64,000 nucleotides of DNA, taken from positions 1-64,000 of the forward strand of contig NZ_MBSS01000014.1 of NCBI RefSeq assembly GCF_001695855.1, read 5' to 3'. Under the pieces are notes generated by a model, which worked only from the letters and a program-made list of their open reading frames with translations, had not been told where the DNA came from and did not search any database. Shown one piece after another: positions 43,042 to 52,973 of the stretch. This stretch comes from Ensifer sp. LC163. Lineage in GTDB: Bacteria > Pseudomonadota > Alphaproteobacteria > Rhizobiales > Rhizobiaceae. Every line of letters starts with the position of its first letter. The first letter of the stretch is position 1. A program made the position numbers and the translations under genes.

Positions 43042-43869
43042 ATGACCCAGAACACCACGAAAATCGACGAGGAAGCGCTGGCGGAAGCCTACAACCGCGC
43101 CCTCTCCCTGGAAAAATCCGGCAATTTCGATGCCGCGGCCGATGCCTATGCCGAAGTGCTGGCGCTCGATCCCGAGGATCACGGCGGCGCATCCGTGCGG
43201 CTCGCCTCGATGGGACGCGGCGAAACGCCTGTGAAGGCGCCGGACGCCTACGTCGCCACCCTCTTCGACCAGCACGCAGACGTGTTCGACAACGTGCTCG
43301 TCGAGCAGCTTGGCTATTGCGTTCCTCCGCTCGTGCGCCAGCGTCTGCAGGCGCTTGAACTCGGTCCGTTCAACCGCGTGCTCGACCTTGGCTGCGGCAC
43401 GGGCCTGACTGGCGGTGCGCTCCGCGACATGGCGGAAGACATCACCGGCATCGACCTCTCCGAAAACATGGTCGAGATCGCCCATGAGAAGGATCTCTAC
43501 GAGACCCTCTATGTCGCCGAAGCGGTGGACTTTCTCGACGACAACGACGACGAACCCTTCGACCTGATCGTCGCAACCGACGTGCTGCCTTACATGGGCG
43601 CGCTCGAGGCACTGTTCTTCGGCGCCGTCGACAATCTCGTGCCCGGCGGCATTTTCATCTTTTCCAGCGAAACGCTGCCGGCCGAGACCTTCGCCGGTCG
43701 CCCCTTCCTGGTCGGCCCGCACCAGCGCTTTGCCCATGCGGAGGCCTACCTGCGCGAACGCCTGACGGCGACCGGCTTCGAAGTGATCGAAGTCGGCGAC
43801 ATTACCGTGCGGATGGAAGAAGGCGAACCGATCGCCGGCCACCTCGTGATCGCCCGCTTCAAGCCTTAA
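43042..43869 (+). CDS. TPR-linked SAM-dependent methyltransferase
   Basis: A 275-residue protein with a short helical TPR-like N-terminus (LAEAYNRALSLEKSGNFDAA) and a class I methyltransferase domain. The SAM-binding motif I is VLDLGCGTGLTGGAL, followed by ITGIDLSENMVEIAH and FDLIVATDVLPYMG. The target is not identifiable. The N-terminal TPR resembles other alphaproteobacterial methyltransferases that act on proteins or small molecules. It is monocistronic. Confidence 0.88.
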   Translation: MTQNTTKIDEEALAEAYNRALSLEKSGNFDAAADAYAEVLALDPEDHGGASVRLASMGRGETPVKAPDAYVATLFDQHADVFDNVLVEQLGYCVPPLVRQRLQALELGPFNRVLDLGCGTGLTGGALRDMAEDITGIDLSENMVEIAHEKDLYETLYVAEAVDFLDDNDDEPFDLIVATDVLPYMGALEALFFGAVDNLVPGGIFIFSSETLPAETFAGRPFLVGPHQRFAHAEAYLRERLTATGFEVIEVGDITVRMEEGEPIAGHLVIARFKP

Positions 43870-43981
43870 GCAACGAAACAAGACCGGAGACGGAGCAAGG
43901 TGCCCACCTGTTCCGTCGCCCCTTTCGCGCACCGGCGCCATCGGCTAAACCTCACCCAAAGCAATTGGGAGTGTTTTGGAA

Positions 43982-44851
43982 ATGGCAAAGGTCGCATTCA
44001 TCGGTCTCGGCGTCATGGGTTACCCCATGGCCGGTCACCTCAGGGTTCGTGGCGGACACGAGCTGACGGTCTATAATCGCACCTTCGCCAAGGCCGAAAA
44101 ATGGGCTGCCGAGTTCGGTGGACGGGCGGTTAAGACGCCGGCCGAAGCGGCCGATGGCGCCGAATTCGTCTTCGCCTGCGTCGGCAATGACGACGACCTG
44201 CGCTCAGTCACCACTGGCAAGGACGGCGCCTTCGAAAAGCTGAAGGCCGAGGCCATCTTCATCGACAACACCACCGCCTCTGCCGAAGTCGCCCGCGAGC
44301 TTTATGTGGCGGCCCGCGCCCGCGGCGCCCATTTCGTCGATGCGCCCGTGTCCGGCGGCCAGGCTGGCGCCGAGAACGGTGTGCTGACGGTGATGTGCGG
44401 CGGCGACGAGCCCGCCTTCGAGCGCGCCAAGCCGGTGATCGAAGCCTTTGCCCGCATGGTCGGGCTGATGGGGCCTGCCGGCGCCGGCCAGATCACCAAG
44501 ATGATCAACCAGATCTGCATCGCAGGTCTCGTGCAGGGCCTCGCCGAAGGCATTCACTTCGGCAAGAAGGCCGGCCTCGACATCGAGAAGGTCGTCGACG
44601 TCATCTCCAAGGGCGCCGCCGGCTCATGGCAGATGGAGAACCGCCACAAGACGATGAATGCCGGCAAGTATGATTTCGGCTTTGCCGTCGACTGGATGCG
44701 TAAGGATCTCGACATCGTCCTGGCGGAAGCCCGCCGCAACGGCGCCAAGCTGCCGGTCACCGCCCTCGTCGACCAGTTCTATGGCGACGTGCAGGCCATG
44801 GGCGGAAACCGCTGGGATACCTCCTCGTTGCTCGCCAGGTTGGAAAAATGA
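43982..44851 (+). CDS. 3-hydroxyisobutyrate dehydrogenase-family oxidoreductase
   Basis: A 289-residue beta-hydroxyacid dehydrogenase. The N-terminal dinucleotide motif is VAFIGLGVMGYPMAGHL, the substrate motif is FVDAPVSGGQAGAENGVL, and the catalytic Lys lies in GAGQITKMINQICIAG. The family reduces or oxidises 3-hydroxyisobutyrate, tartronate semialdehyde, succinic semialdehyde and similar substrates; the sequence alone does not decide. ATG at 43982 is chosen (GGGAG 10 bp upstream). It overlaps the AlkD-like gene by four bases. Confidence 0.9.
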   Translation: MAKVAFIGLGVMGYPMAGHLRVRGGHELTVYNRTFAKAEKWAAEFGGRAVKTPAEAADGAEFVFACVGNDDDLRSVTTGKDGAFEKLKAEAIFIDNTTASAEVARELYVAARARGAHFVDAPVSGGQAGAENGVLTVMCGGDEPAFERAKPVIEAFARMVGLMGPAGAGQITKMINQICIAGLVQGLAEGIHFGKKAGLDIEKVVDVISKGAAGSWQMENRHKTMNAGKYDFGFAVDWMRKDLDIVLAEARRNGAKLPVTALVDQFYGDVQAMGGNRWDTSSLLARLEK

Positions 44852-45570
44852 GCCTTTCGCCGACCTCGAGCGCCGGCGACATCATCGAGCACCTGCGCGC
44901 GCAGCGTTCGCAGGAGAACCTCGCGGGCATGGCACGGTTCGGCATTGTCACCGAGACGGCTCTGGGCCTTTCGAATGTCGAACTCCACCGGATCACGCGA
45001 CTGGTGAAGGTTGACCACGCCCGTGCGCTTGAGCTCTGGCGATCCGGTATCCGCGAGGCACGCATTCTCGCCGCCTTTACCGCCGACCCGAAGGCATTGA
45101 CGCTCGACGAGGCACGACGCTGGGCTGAGGATTGCAATTCCTGGGAGGTCGTCGACACCGTCGCCGACGTCTTCGTGACCGCCCGGTTCGAACAGGTCCT
45201 GATCCCCGAGTTTGCGGCAGACACGCGCGAATTCGTTCGCCGCACCGCCTTTGCGATGATCGCGACCGCCGCCGTGCATCTGAAGAAGGAGCCGGATGCA
45301 AGCCTTCTTGCCTGGCTGCCGCTGATCGAGCGCCACGCCGAAGACGAGCGCAACTTCGTCAAGAAGGCAGTCAACTGGGCGCTGCGCCAGATCGGCAAGC
45401 GCAATGCCGCCTGCCATGGACCGGCGCTGGCGCTGGCCGAAAGACTTGCCGCCAGTTCCAACCGCGCGGCGCGATGGGTCGGCAAGGACGCGGTCCGGGA
45501 ACTGGGCAGCGACAAGGTCCTGGCGAGACTCGGCCTCATGGCGACAGGCCGAGACCAATCGAGGGCCTGA
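44848..45570 (+). CDS. AlkD-like DNA alkylation repair protein (HEAT-like repeats)
   Basis: A 240-residue all-helical protein of the AlkD/DNA-alkylation-repair family. Seen are the family core CNSWEVVDTVADVFV (NSWxxVD in place of the canonical NWDLVD), REFVRRTAFAMIATAAVH, and ERNFVKKAVNWALRQIGKRN. AlkD glycosylases remove N3- and N7-alkylpurines; the changed core leaves activity uncertain. Translationally coupled by ATGA to the dehydrogenase gene upstream, an odd functional pairing that recurs in rhizobia as far as I recall. Confidence 0.88.
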   Translation: MSLSPTSSAGDIIEHLRAQRSQENLAGMARFGIVTETALGLSNVELHRITRLVKVDHARALELWRSGIREARILAAFTADPKALTLDEARRWAEDCNSWEVVDTVADVFVTARFEQVLIPEFAADTREFVRRTAFAMIATAAVHLKKEPDASLLAWLPLIERHAEDERNFVKKAVNWALRQIGKRNAACHGPALALAERLAASSNRAARWVGKDAVRELGSDKVLARLGLMATGRDQSRA

Positions 45571-45644
45571 CAATGTGCGCCGATCGAAGGAGGCGTCGCG
45601 GCCGACAGGCCGAATTTCCTGCACCTTTGACAGCCAGGCGACCA

Positions 45645-45669
45645 GCGGCGTTGGGACCACCAACGCCGC
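45645..45669. terminator. Hairpin between convergent AlkD-like and Lrp genes
   Basis: A perfect 10-bp stem (GCGGCGTTGG / CCAACGCCGC) with a 5-base loop between two convergent stops. There is no T tract on either strand, so a bidirectional terminator is only inferred. Confidence 0.35.
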
Positions 45670-45682
45670 CCGGATCTCTGCC

Positions 45683-46171
45683 TCAATCCTCGCTGGATTT
45701 CGCCTGATCGATCATCATGTAGTCGAGCGGAAGCTCGGTCGTGTACTTGATCTGCTCCATGGCGAAGGCGGAGGAGACGTCGCGGATCTCGATCTTGGCG
45801 ATCAGTCGCTTGTAGAAAGCGTCATAGGCGGCGATATCGGGGACGACGACCCGCAGGAGGTAATCGACGTCGCCGCTCATGCGATAGAACTCGACGACCT
45901 CGGGGAATTCGCCGACCACTTCCGAGAAACGACGCAGCCATTCGATCGAGTGCGTATTGGTGCGGATCGACACGAACACCGTCACCTTGGTGTTGATCTT
46001 GACCGGATCGAGCAGCGCCACCCGGCGGCGGATGACGCCATCCTCTTCCATCTTCTGGATGCGCCGCCAGCAAGGCGTGGTCGACAGGCCTACCTTCTTG
46101 GCAAGGTCGGCAACGGCCAAGGTGGAATCCTCCTGCAACAGGCGCAGGATTTTGCGGTCTAGACGATCCAT
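45683..46171 (-). CDS. Lrp/AsnC-family transcriptional regulator
   Basis: A 162-residue feast/famine regulator with an N-terminal helix-turn-helix (DRKILRLLQEDSTLAVADLA, then GLSTTPCWRRIQKMEEDG) and a C-terminal RAM ligand-binding domain (FYRMSGDVDYLLRVVVPDIA). Members bind amino acids and usually autoregulate. The start at 46171 has GAGGG upstream and aligns MDRLDRKIL with the family start. An A/T-rich inverted repeat covers the promoter. The regulated genes are not evident. Confidence 0.92.
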   Translation of the reverse strand: MDRLDRKILRLLQEDSTLAVADLAKKVGLSTTPCWRRIQKMEEDGVIRRRVALLDPVKINTKVTVFVSIRTNTHSIEWLRRFSEVVGEFPEVVEFYRMSGDVDYLLRVVVPDIAAYDAFYKRLIAKIEIRDVSSAFAMEQIKYTTELPLDYMMIDQAKSSED

Positions 46172-46185
46172 GAATGTCCCTCTCG

Positions 46186-46236
46186 AATTATTTTTCTTTC
46201 TATAGCGCGAAATCGACAAAGATAAAGAATAATTTT
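46186..46236. promoter_or_regulatory. A/T-rich inverted repeat in the Lrp promoter
   Basis: AATTATT...CTTT at 46186-46199 is mirrored by AAAG...AATAATT at 46224-46234, spanning the whole 65-bp space upstream of the Lrp gene. It is the only low-GC spot nearby and fits an Lrp autoregulatory site. Confidence 0.5.
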
Positions 46237-46872
46237 TCAGGAAATCAACAACCTGACCCGCTCACGCAAAAACGGCAAAACATCCGCCTCGAACCAGGGA
46301 TTGCGCTTCAGCCAGCCGGTATTACGCCAGCTCGGATGCGGCAACGGTACGATCGCAGGCACGGCATTGCGCAACGCATAGCGCCGCCAACCGGCAACCG
46401 TTTCGGTCATCGATTTCGGACAGTCCGGCCCGATATGCCAGCGCTGCGCATAGTGGCCGATGGCCAGCACCAGCTCGACCTGCGGCATCGCCTGCATTAC
46501 CCTCATCCGCCAGAAGGGCGCGCATTCCCGCCGTGGTGGCAGGTCGCTGCCATGGGCGTCGTAACCCGGAAAGCAGAATCCCATCGGCACGATCGCCAGC
46601 TTGTCCCTGTTGTAGAAGGTTTCCCGATCGATCTCGAGCCACTGCCGCAGCCGGTCGCCGGAGGCGTCATTGAAGGGCAACCCGCTTTCATGCACCCGCA
46701 GGCCCGGCGCCTGTCCGGCGATCAGCACCCGCGCGGATCTGGAAATGACCGCAACCGGTCGCGGCTCGTGCGGCAGCCGGTCTTCCGATCCGCGCGCCGG
46801 CTGGTCACGACAGATGCGGCAGGCCGCGATAGCGGCGCGAAGCCCTGCAATATCATCCTGCTTCTCATGCAT
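46237..46872 (-). CDS. Uracil-DNA glycosylase-family protein
   Basis: A 211-residue member of the UDG superfamily. Motif A is VLIAGQAPGLRVHESGLPFN, LVLAIGHYAQRWH is the central strand, and motif B is VPLPHPSWRNTGWLKRNPWF. An N-terminal CRICRD resembles part of the iron-sulfur ligand set of family 4/5 enzymes, but the full ligand set is not certain. It would excise uracil or other damaged bases. GAGGATC precedes the ATG at 46872. It overlaps the upstream nuclease gene by 8 bp, suggesting one operon. Confidence 0.85.
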   Translation of the reverse strand: MHEKQDDIAGLRAAIAACRICRDQPARGSEDRLPHEPRPVAVISRSARVLIAGQAPGLRVHESGLPFNDASGDRLRQWLEIDRETFYNRDKLAIVPMGFCFPGYDAHGSDLPPRRECAPFWRMRVMQAMPQVELVLAIGHYAQRWHIGPDCPKSMTETVAGWRRYALRNAVPAIVPLPHPSWRNTGWLKRNPWFEADVLPFLRERVRLLIS

Positions 46873-47566
46873 CGCCGATCCTCGCAAACAGCGCCGAGAG
46901 CTGTTCGGAAAGCCACAGCCGGATAGCATCGAGCCAACTATCCACGACATGCGGCGCCTCGTCCGCATGGCCGTTGCTGCGGCGCCAGGCTTGTGGCCGG
47001 GTGAAATCGCCACCCCAAAGCCCGACGTTCTGCCTTTCCGCCGCTGCTTCTTCTTTCCGATAGCGGCCGTAGCTGACGGCATAGCCGGTCGCGACCATCT
47101 CCCGTCCGATGTCTCGCCCATTCGTTTCGCACGTACCGAGATCACGGCCATATTTGTCGCGCCCGTGCAGCCGACAATGCGTCGTGGTGCCCGAAACCAT
47201 CGCCCTCAGCCGCTGGCGAGCGTCGGCTCCGCAATCCCACTGCGCGCCATCGCGCTCACAGATCTGGCCGATCTCGGGCGCGTCGATGCCGTCGAGGCGT
47301 ATGCGCCGGCCATCGAGGCGCAGGCTGTCGCCGTCGCTCGCGGTCGCCATCCCAGAGAGCTCACCCGTCACCGTCCGCTCCGGTGGCGGCAGCTGCGAGA
47401 CGACATAGGCGCCGGCGCAGAGCAGCAGAAGGAAGATCCAGCCGCCGATGGTTCCCATGCGCCCGGCAGGGGCGCCACCCTCAGCACCCCTTCTGCCGCC
47501 CGTGAACCGATATCTGGATCTGCCCGATCTCAATTTGCTGCGCCCCGTCCGCTTTGCAACGCCCAT
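46865..47566 (-). CDS. Thermonuclease-family (SNase) membrane-anchored protein
   Basis: A 233-residue protein with a basic N-terminus, one transmembrane helix (about residues 42-58) and a staphylococcal-nuclease-like domain. Seen are ASDGDSLRLDGRRIRLDGID with the metal-binding Asp and catalytic Arg region, CRLHGRDKYGRDLGTC, and NVGLWGGDFTRPQAWR. It probably degrades nucleic acids outside the cytoplasmic membrane. A start at 47458 would put the transmembrane segment at the N-terminus and is equally possible; neither has a good ribosome site. It is divergent from the histidine kinase. Confidence 0.85.
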   Translation of the reverse strand: MGVAKRTGRSKLRSGRSRYRFTGGRRGAEGGAPAGRMGTIGGWIFLLLLCAGAYVVSQLPPPERTVTGELSGMATASDGDSLRLDGRRIRLDGIDAPEIGQICERDGAQWDCGADARQRLRAMVSGTTTHCRLHGRDKYGRDLGTCETNGRDIGREMVATGYAVSYGRYRKEEAAAERQNVGLWGGDFTRPQAWRRSNGHADEAPHVVDSWLDAIRLWLSEQLSALFARIGDA

Positions 47567-47682
47567 TGAAGCCGCAAATCACGATCGCGCCACAATGGTT
47601 GTCGAATCCTTCATGTCAGGCAGCAACTTCTTAAGGATTGCTCACTAGACTGCAACCAGCTGTAACCTTTGCATATAAGAGC

Positions 47683-49218
<1,536 letters not shown>

Positions 49219-49321
49219 TCCGTATCCGCTGAAACAGCTCGTGCCGCCACCTGCGGGCAGTGTGCGGTCGCGACCTCCATTGGCGTCGCCAGCATCCCCA
49301 AGCGCCAGCGCAATGCAACAC

Positions 49322-49391
49322 CTTAATTCCGGAGCGAATTAAGCGTAAAATTGCGCGATAAAAGTGGGAAACCGCCACGCTTGCATTGCAA
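49322..49391. promoter_or_regulatory. Palindromes upstream of the orphan Rieske gene
   Basis: CTTAATTC-CGGAGC-GAATTAAG (49322-49343) is a perfect 8-bp inverted repeat and TTGCA-T-TGCAA (49381-49391) is a second one, both in the 263-bp gap before the Rieske gene. They may be operators; the first could instead be an eroded half of a RIME element. Confidence 0.35.
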
Positions 49392-49481
49392 CCGCGACAG
49401 CCGAAGGTCGGACATCCCTTCTGCCCCTCCGACAGGGGCATGTCGCTCGACCGCGTGGCGCGACGGAAGGAGCGCTGTGGC

Positions 49482-50048
49482 ATGAACATATTCACTGAAG
49501 AAAGGGAACCGACGAGGCGTGAATTCCTCTATCTTTCGACCGGCATTGCGGGCGCAGTTGGACTGGGTGGTGCTTCGTGGCCGTTCTTGAACCAGATGAA
49601 TCCTGACGCCTCGACGCTGGCGATGGCCTCGGTCGAGGTCGACGTAGCCTCGCTTGAGGAGGGGGCGTCGATGACGCTCAGGTGGCGCAGCCGCCCGATC
49701 TTCATCCGCCACAGGACGCCCAAGGAGATCGAGGCGGCGAAAGCGGTCGCGATGGACGAACTCAAGGACCCGGTGGCTCGTAACGCCAATCTTCCCAGGG
49801 ACCAGCCGGCCACCGATCTTGCGCGCTCGGCCGGAGCAGGACGGGAGAACTGGCTCGTGATGGTCGGCGTCTGCACCCACCTCGGCTGTATCCCGCTCGG
49901 CCAGGCCGGCGAATACGGCGGCTGGTTCTGCCCTTGCCACGGCTCGCACTACGACACGGCCGGCCGCGTCCGTAAGGGTCCTGCCCCGGAGAACCTGGCG
50001 ATACCGCCGATGGTGTTTATCTCCGATACCGTCATCAAGATCGGTTAG
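49482..50048 (+). CDS. petA: Orphan Rieske iron-sulfur protein (bc1-complex type)
   Basis: A 188-residue protein with the layout of the ubiquinol-cytochrome c reductase Rieske subunit. It has a Tat-type N-terminus (TRREFLYLSTG) and membrane anchor (about 17-38), then a soluble domain with the 2Fe-2S ligands Cys131/His133 and Cys150/His153 in CTHLGCIPLG and CPCHGSHYD. Cys136/Cys152 would form the disulfide. Unlike the usual petABC operon, no cytochrome b or c1 gene follows; the next gene is convergent. It is therefore probably a second, divergent paralogue, which makes the petA symbol tentative. GAAGGAG precedes the ATG. Confidence 0.88.
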   Translation: MNIFTEEREPTRREFLYLSTGIAGAVGLGGASWPFLNQMNPDASTLAMASVEVDVASLEEGASMTLRWRSRPIFIRHRTPKEIEAAKAVAMDELKDPVARNANLPRDQPATDLARSAGAGRENWLVMVGVCTHLGCIPLGQAGEYGGWFCPCHGSHYDTAGRVRKGPAPENLAIPPMVFISDTVIKIG

Positions 50049-50087
50049 CGCACGTCGTGCGCCCGTTTCGCCGCGAGATGTGTCGTC

Positions 50088-50501
50088 TCAGTCGATGAGG
50101 CCCGCGACAAAAATGACGTAGCCGGCATAGACCGTATTCGCGACGATGAGGCAAAGGCAGGCGAAGGAGCCGAGGTCCTTGGCGTTCTTGCCCATCTCCG
50201 AGATTTCCGGCGAGACGCGGTCGACGATCTCTTCGATTGCCGTGTTGATCGCCTCGAAGGCCATCATCAGCAGAAACAGGATCGCCATGGCGACGTATTG
50301 GAAGAATGTGGCGCCGGCGATTGTGAACGCGACCATCACCATCGCGAAGGCGATCAGCTCGTGCCGGAACGCAGCCTCGCCGATCAGCCGCTTGGCACCG
50401 CCCAGCGAATAGCTCGCGGCAGCGAACAGATGGCGGATTCCGGTCTGCTTTTCGACCGGTCCGGTCTGGCCGCGGCGGGGCGTGGTATTGTTGGCGTCCA
50501 T
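50088..50501 (-). CDS. dgkA: Diacylglycerol kinase (prokaryotic, integral membrane)
   Basis: A 137-residue inner-membrane enzyme that phosphorylates diacylglycerol, recycling the lipid left when phosphoglycerol is taken from phosphatidylglycerol. It has three transmembrane helices and the family signature [15 protein letters not shown] followed by GKNAKDLGS. This activity complements phosphoglycerol transfer to glucans, for which a candidate enzyme is encoded at 4890-6830. The start at 50501 ([12 protein letters not shown]) has only a weak ribosome site. Confidence 0.93.
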   Translation of the reverse strand: MDANNTTPRRGQTGPVEKQTGIRHLFAAASYSLGGAKRLIGEAAFRHELIAFAMVMVAFTIAGATFFQYVAMAILFLLMMAFEAINTAIEEIVDRVSPEISEMGKNAKDLGSFACLCLIVANTVYAGYVIFVAGLID

Positions 50502-50698
50502 TTCATCTCGACTGTCTATAAAACTGCGCTGCTTCGACATCGTCATTGAGGCGAATGCAAGGCGGTCCCGGTTGCGCGGGGCGCCGACAGGTGGCTGCGG
50601 CGTGCATATGCGCCTCTGGATAGGCGAGAAGAATGCGGCCATCAAGCCCGCCGCAGACAAGTGTGGTGCCTGCGACAGGCAATCGACAGCAAACGACA

Positions 50699-50716
50699 GG
50701 CCTTCGCGCGAAGGCC
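50699..50716 (-). terminator. Hairpin after cobT
   Basis: GGCCTTCG-CG-CGAAGGCC lies 13 bp past the cobT stop on the minus strand. A weak TGTCGTTTGC tail follows, so termination is moderate at best. Confidence 0.4.
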
Positions 50717-50729
50717 CACCGTTTCTTCG

Positions 50730-51746
50730 TCAGGTCTTGTTGCTGACGCCAGCCTGCGCAAACGTCGCCATGCCGCCGTGGCAGGCGGCAGCAGCCTTGA
50801 CGATGCCGGCGGCAAGGGCCGCACCCGTGCCTTCGCCAAGGCGCATGCCGAGCGCCAGCAGCGGAGTCTTGCCGAGCTTTTCGATCGCGCGCATATGGCC
50901 GGGTTCGCCGGAGACGTGGCCGATCAGGCAATGATCGAGCGCCGACGGGTTGGCCGCCTTGAGGATTGCACCGGCAGCGGTCGCCACGTAACCGTCGATG
51001 ATGACGGGCACCTGCTGCATGCGGGCCGCCAGGATGGCGCCGGCCATGGCAGCGATCTCACGACCACCGAGGCGGCGCATCAATTCGAGCGGGTCGGACA
51101 GATGATTGCGGTGCAGCGCGACCGCCTTTTCGACCGCAGCGATCTTGCGCTTCAGCACCTCGCCTTCCGAGCCTGTGCCCGGTCCGACCCAGTCTTCCGC
51201 CGTGCCGCCGTAAAGGCCGAGATTGATCGCAGCAGCGATCGTCGTGTTGCCGATGCCCATCTCGCCGATGCACAACAGATCGGTACCGCCGGCGACAGCT
51301 TCCATGCCGAAGGCCATGGTGGCCGCACAGTCGCGCTCGGAAAGTGCCGCCTCCTCGGTGATATCGCCGGTGGGATAATCGAGCGCGAGGTCGAAGACCT
51401 TCAGGCCGAGATCGTGGCTGACGCAGATCTGGTTGATCGCGGCGCCGCCGGCGGCAAAGTTCTCGACCATCTGTGCCGTGACCGACGACGGAAATGGCGT
51501 GACGCCCTGACGGGTGACGCCGTGATTGCCGGCAAAGATCGCGACGAGCGGCCGATTGACCGCCGGCGGCTTGCCCGTCCAGGCGGCCAGCCAGAAAGCG
51601 ATCTCCTCAAGACGCCCGAGCGCGCCCGGCGGCTTCGTCAGCTGCGCATCGCGATCGCGCGCGGCAGCCAGCGCGGCCGAATTCGGGCCCGGGAGGTTGC
51701 GCAACAATTCGCGGAAATCATCAAACGGCAGGCCGCTGGCACTCAT
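50730..51746 (-). CDS. cobT: Nicotinate-nucleotide-dimethylbenzimidazole phosphoribosyltransferase
   Basis: This enzyme makes alpha-ribazole phosphate, the lower-ligand precursor of cobalamin (called CobU in the aerobic pathway of Pseudomonas denitrificans). The 338-residue protein has KPPGALGRLEEIAFWLA, FAGNHGVTRQGVTPFPSSVT, the glycine-rich IGEMGIGNTTIAAAI and the C-terminal LGMRLGEGTGAALAAGIV with the catalytic Glu. The ATG at 51746 has AAGGA upstream. It is divergent from cobS with 152 bp between starts. Confidence 0.96.
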   Translation of the reverse strand: MSASGLPFDDFRELLRNLPGPNSAALAAARDRDAQLTKPPGALGRLEEIAFWLAAWTGKPPAVNRPLVAIFAGNHGVTRQGVTPFPSSVTAQMVENFAAGGAAINQICVSHDLGLKVFDLALDYPTGDITEEAALSERDCAATMAFGMEAVAGGTDLLCIGEMGIGNTTIAAAINLGLYGGTAEDWVGPGTGSEGEVLKRKIAAVEKAVALHRNHLSDPLELMRRLGGREIAAMAGAILAARMQQVPVIIDGYVATAAGAILKAANPSALDHCLIGHVSGEPGHMRAIEKLGKTPLLALGMRLGEGTGAALAAGIVKAAAACHGGMATFAQAGVSNKT

Positions 51747-51898
51747 GGGGAGGAATCCTTGCATATCGTGAAGCTCAATCCACGCTCCTCATAGAGGGCG
51801 CGCAAATTTCGGGCAACGACATTTGCGCCAATCCGCGTCGCCGGAGCATGATCCGGCGAAAGGGCATCGATTCGGCGCGCCCGGGGGTTGGAGGGGCC

Positions 51899-52687
51899 AT
51901 GACCTATCTTCGCGACTTTTGTGACGATCTGGCGCGCTCGGTCGCCTTCCTCAGCCGCATCCATATGCCGCAACGCCATTTCGTCGATTATGACGGCCGG
52001 CTGAACCGTGCCGTTCGCGCCTTTCCGTTGGCGGGACTGTTGATCGCCCTGCCCGCAGCCGCCATCGCCTCCTTGCTGATGGCGCTCCAGGTCAGCTCCC
52101 TGTTTACGGCCTTCCTGGTCGTCGCCGTGCAGGCGCTGGTGACCGGCTGCCTGCACGAGGATGGGCTGGGCGATACGGCCGACGGCTTCGGCGGCGGGCG
52201 CGACCGGGAGGCGGCGCTGGTGATCATGAAGGACAGCCACATCGGTTCCTATGGCGCCATTGCGCTGATCCTCTCCTTCGGCCTTCGCGTATCGGCGCTG
52301 GCGTCCTTCCTGCCGTTGTTTACCCCGACCGGCGCCGGGCTCACGATCCTGGGCGCCGCCGCCCTCAGTCGTGCGGCGATGGTCTGGCACTGGTCGCGCC
52401 TGCCGCCGGCTCGCCGTGACGGTGTTGCCGCCTCGGCCGGCGAACCCGACCCGGCAGCCACGTCCTTCGCGCTTGGCTCAGGCGTGCTTGCCGCCATGCT
52501 GCTTTTCTATTTCGCCAAGGCCCCGGCACTCGCCCTCATTCTCACACTTGTCGCCTTCGTCGCGACCGCTGCCGCCTTTGGCCGTCTCGCCACCCTCAAG
52601 ATCGGTGGCCACACCGGCGACACCATCGGCGCGACACAGCAACTGACGGAAATCGCCATCCTCGGTGCCCTTGCACTGACGGTTTGA
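51899..52687 (+). CDS. cobS: Adenosylcobinamide-GDP ribazoletransferase (cobalamin synthase)
   Basis: This integral-membrane enzyme joins adenosylcobinamide-GDP and alpha-ribazole (phosphate) in the last step of cobalamin assembly (CobV in the aerobic pathway). The 262-residue protein has the metal-binding CLHEDGLGDTADGFGGGRDR, MKDSHIGSYG and GGHTGDTIGATQQ, embedded in several transmembrane helices. GGAGGGG lies 2-3 bp before the ATG at 51899. No B12 riboswitch is visible in the short cobT-cobS space. Confidence 0.95.
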   Translation: MTYLRDFCDDLARSVAFLSRIHMPQRHFVDYDGRLNRAVRAFPLAGLLIALPAAAIASLLMALQVSSLFTAFLVVAVQALVTGCLHEDGLGDTADGFGGGRDREAALVIMKDSHIGSYGAIALILSFGLRVSALASFLPLFTPTGAGLTILGAAALSRAAMVWHWSRLPPARRDGVAASAGEPDPAATSFALGSGVLAAMLLFYFAKAPALALILTLVAFVATAAAFGRLATLKIGGHTGDTIGATQQLTEIAILGALALTV

Positions 52688-52751
52688 AAAGCCGATATAA
52701 TCAGTCGAAACAACGACCCACCCCACAACCCAGGACCTTCAGCTCAGGACC

Positions 52752-52973
52752 ATGGAATCTCCCTGCATTCTCGTCTGTTCGATCGACGACAGGACCGGCT
52801 ACTGTTTCGGCTGCGGTCGCACCCGAAATGAGATCGGCGCCTGGACGCTCTACACCGACGCCGACAGACACGCGATTATGTTGGCCCTGCCGGCAAGGCT
52901 TGAAACGATGGAGCGAAAGCCCCGGCGCGAAACGCGCCGCACGCGCATGGCCAGGGAACGTGGCGACGCATGA
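52752..52973 (+). CDS. DUF1289 small cysteine-rich protein
   Basis: A 73-residue DUF1289 protein. The family Cys pattern is present: SPCILVCSIDDRTGYCFGCG, then RTRNEIGAW, probably a metal or iron-sulfur site. The C-terminus is very basic. Function is not established. Its stop overlaps the start of the aspartic-protease gene by four bases, a pairing that is common in rhizobia. Confidence 0.88.
   Translation: MESPCILVCSIDDRTGYCFGCGRTRNEIGAWTLYTDADRHAIMLALPARLETMERKPRRETRRTRMARERGDA

Noticed and set aside
49322-49343. A further RIME copy before the Rieske gene
   Set aside because: Only one short palindrome resembles the second RIME arm, and the TACAGCG/CGCTGTA arm is missing, so it is listed as a possible operator instead.
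51747-51898. Cobalamin riboswitch between cobT and cobS
   Set aside because: The 152-bp space is too short for the full element, and no B12-box-like sequence is seen.
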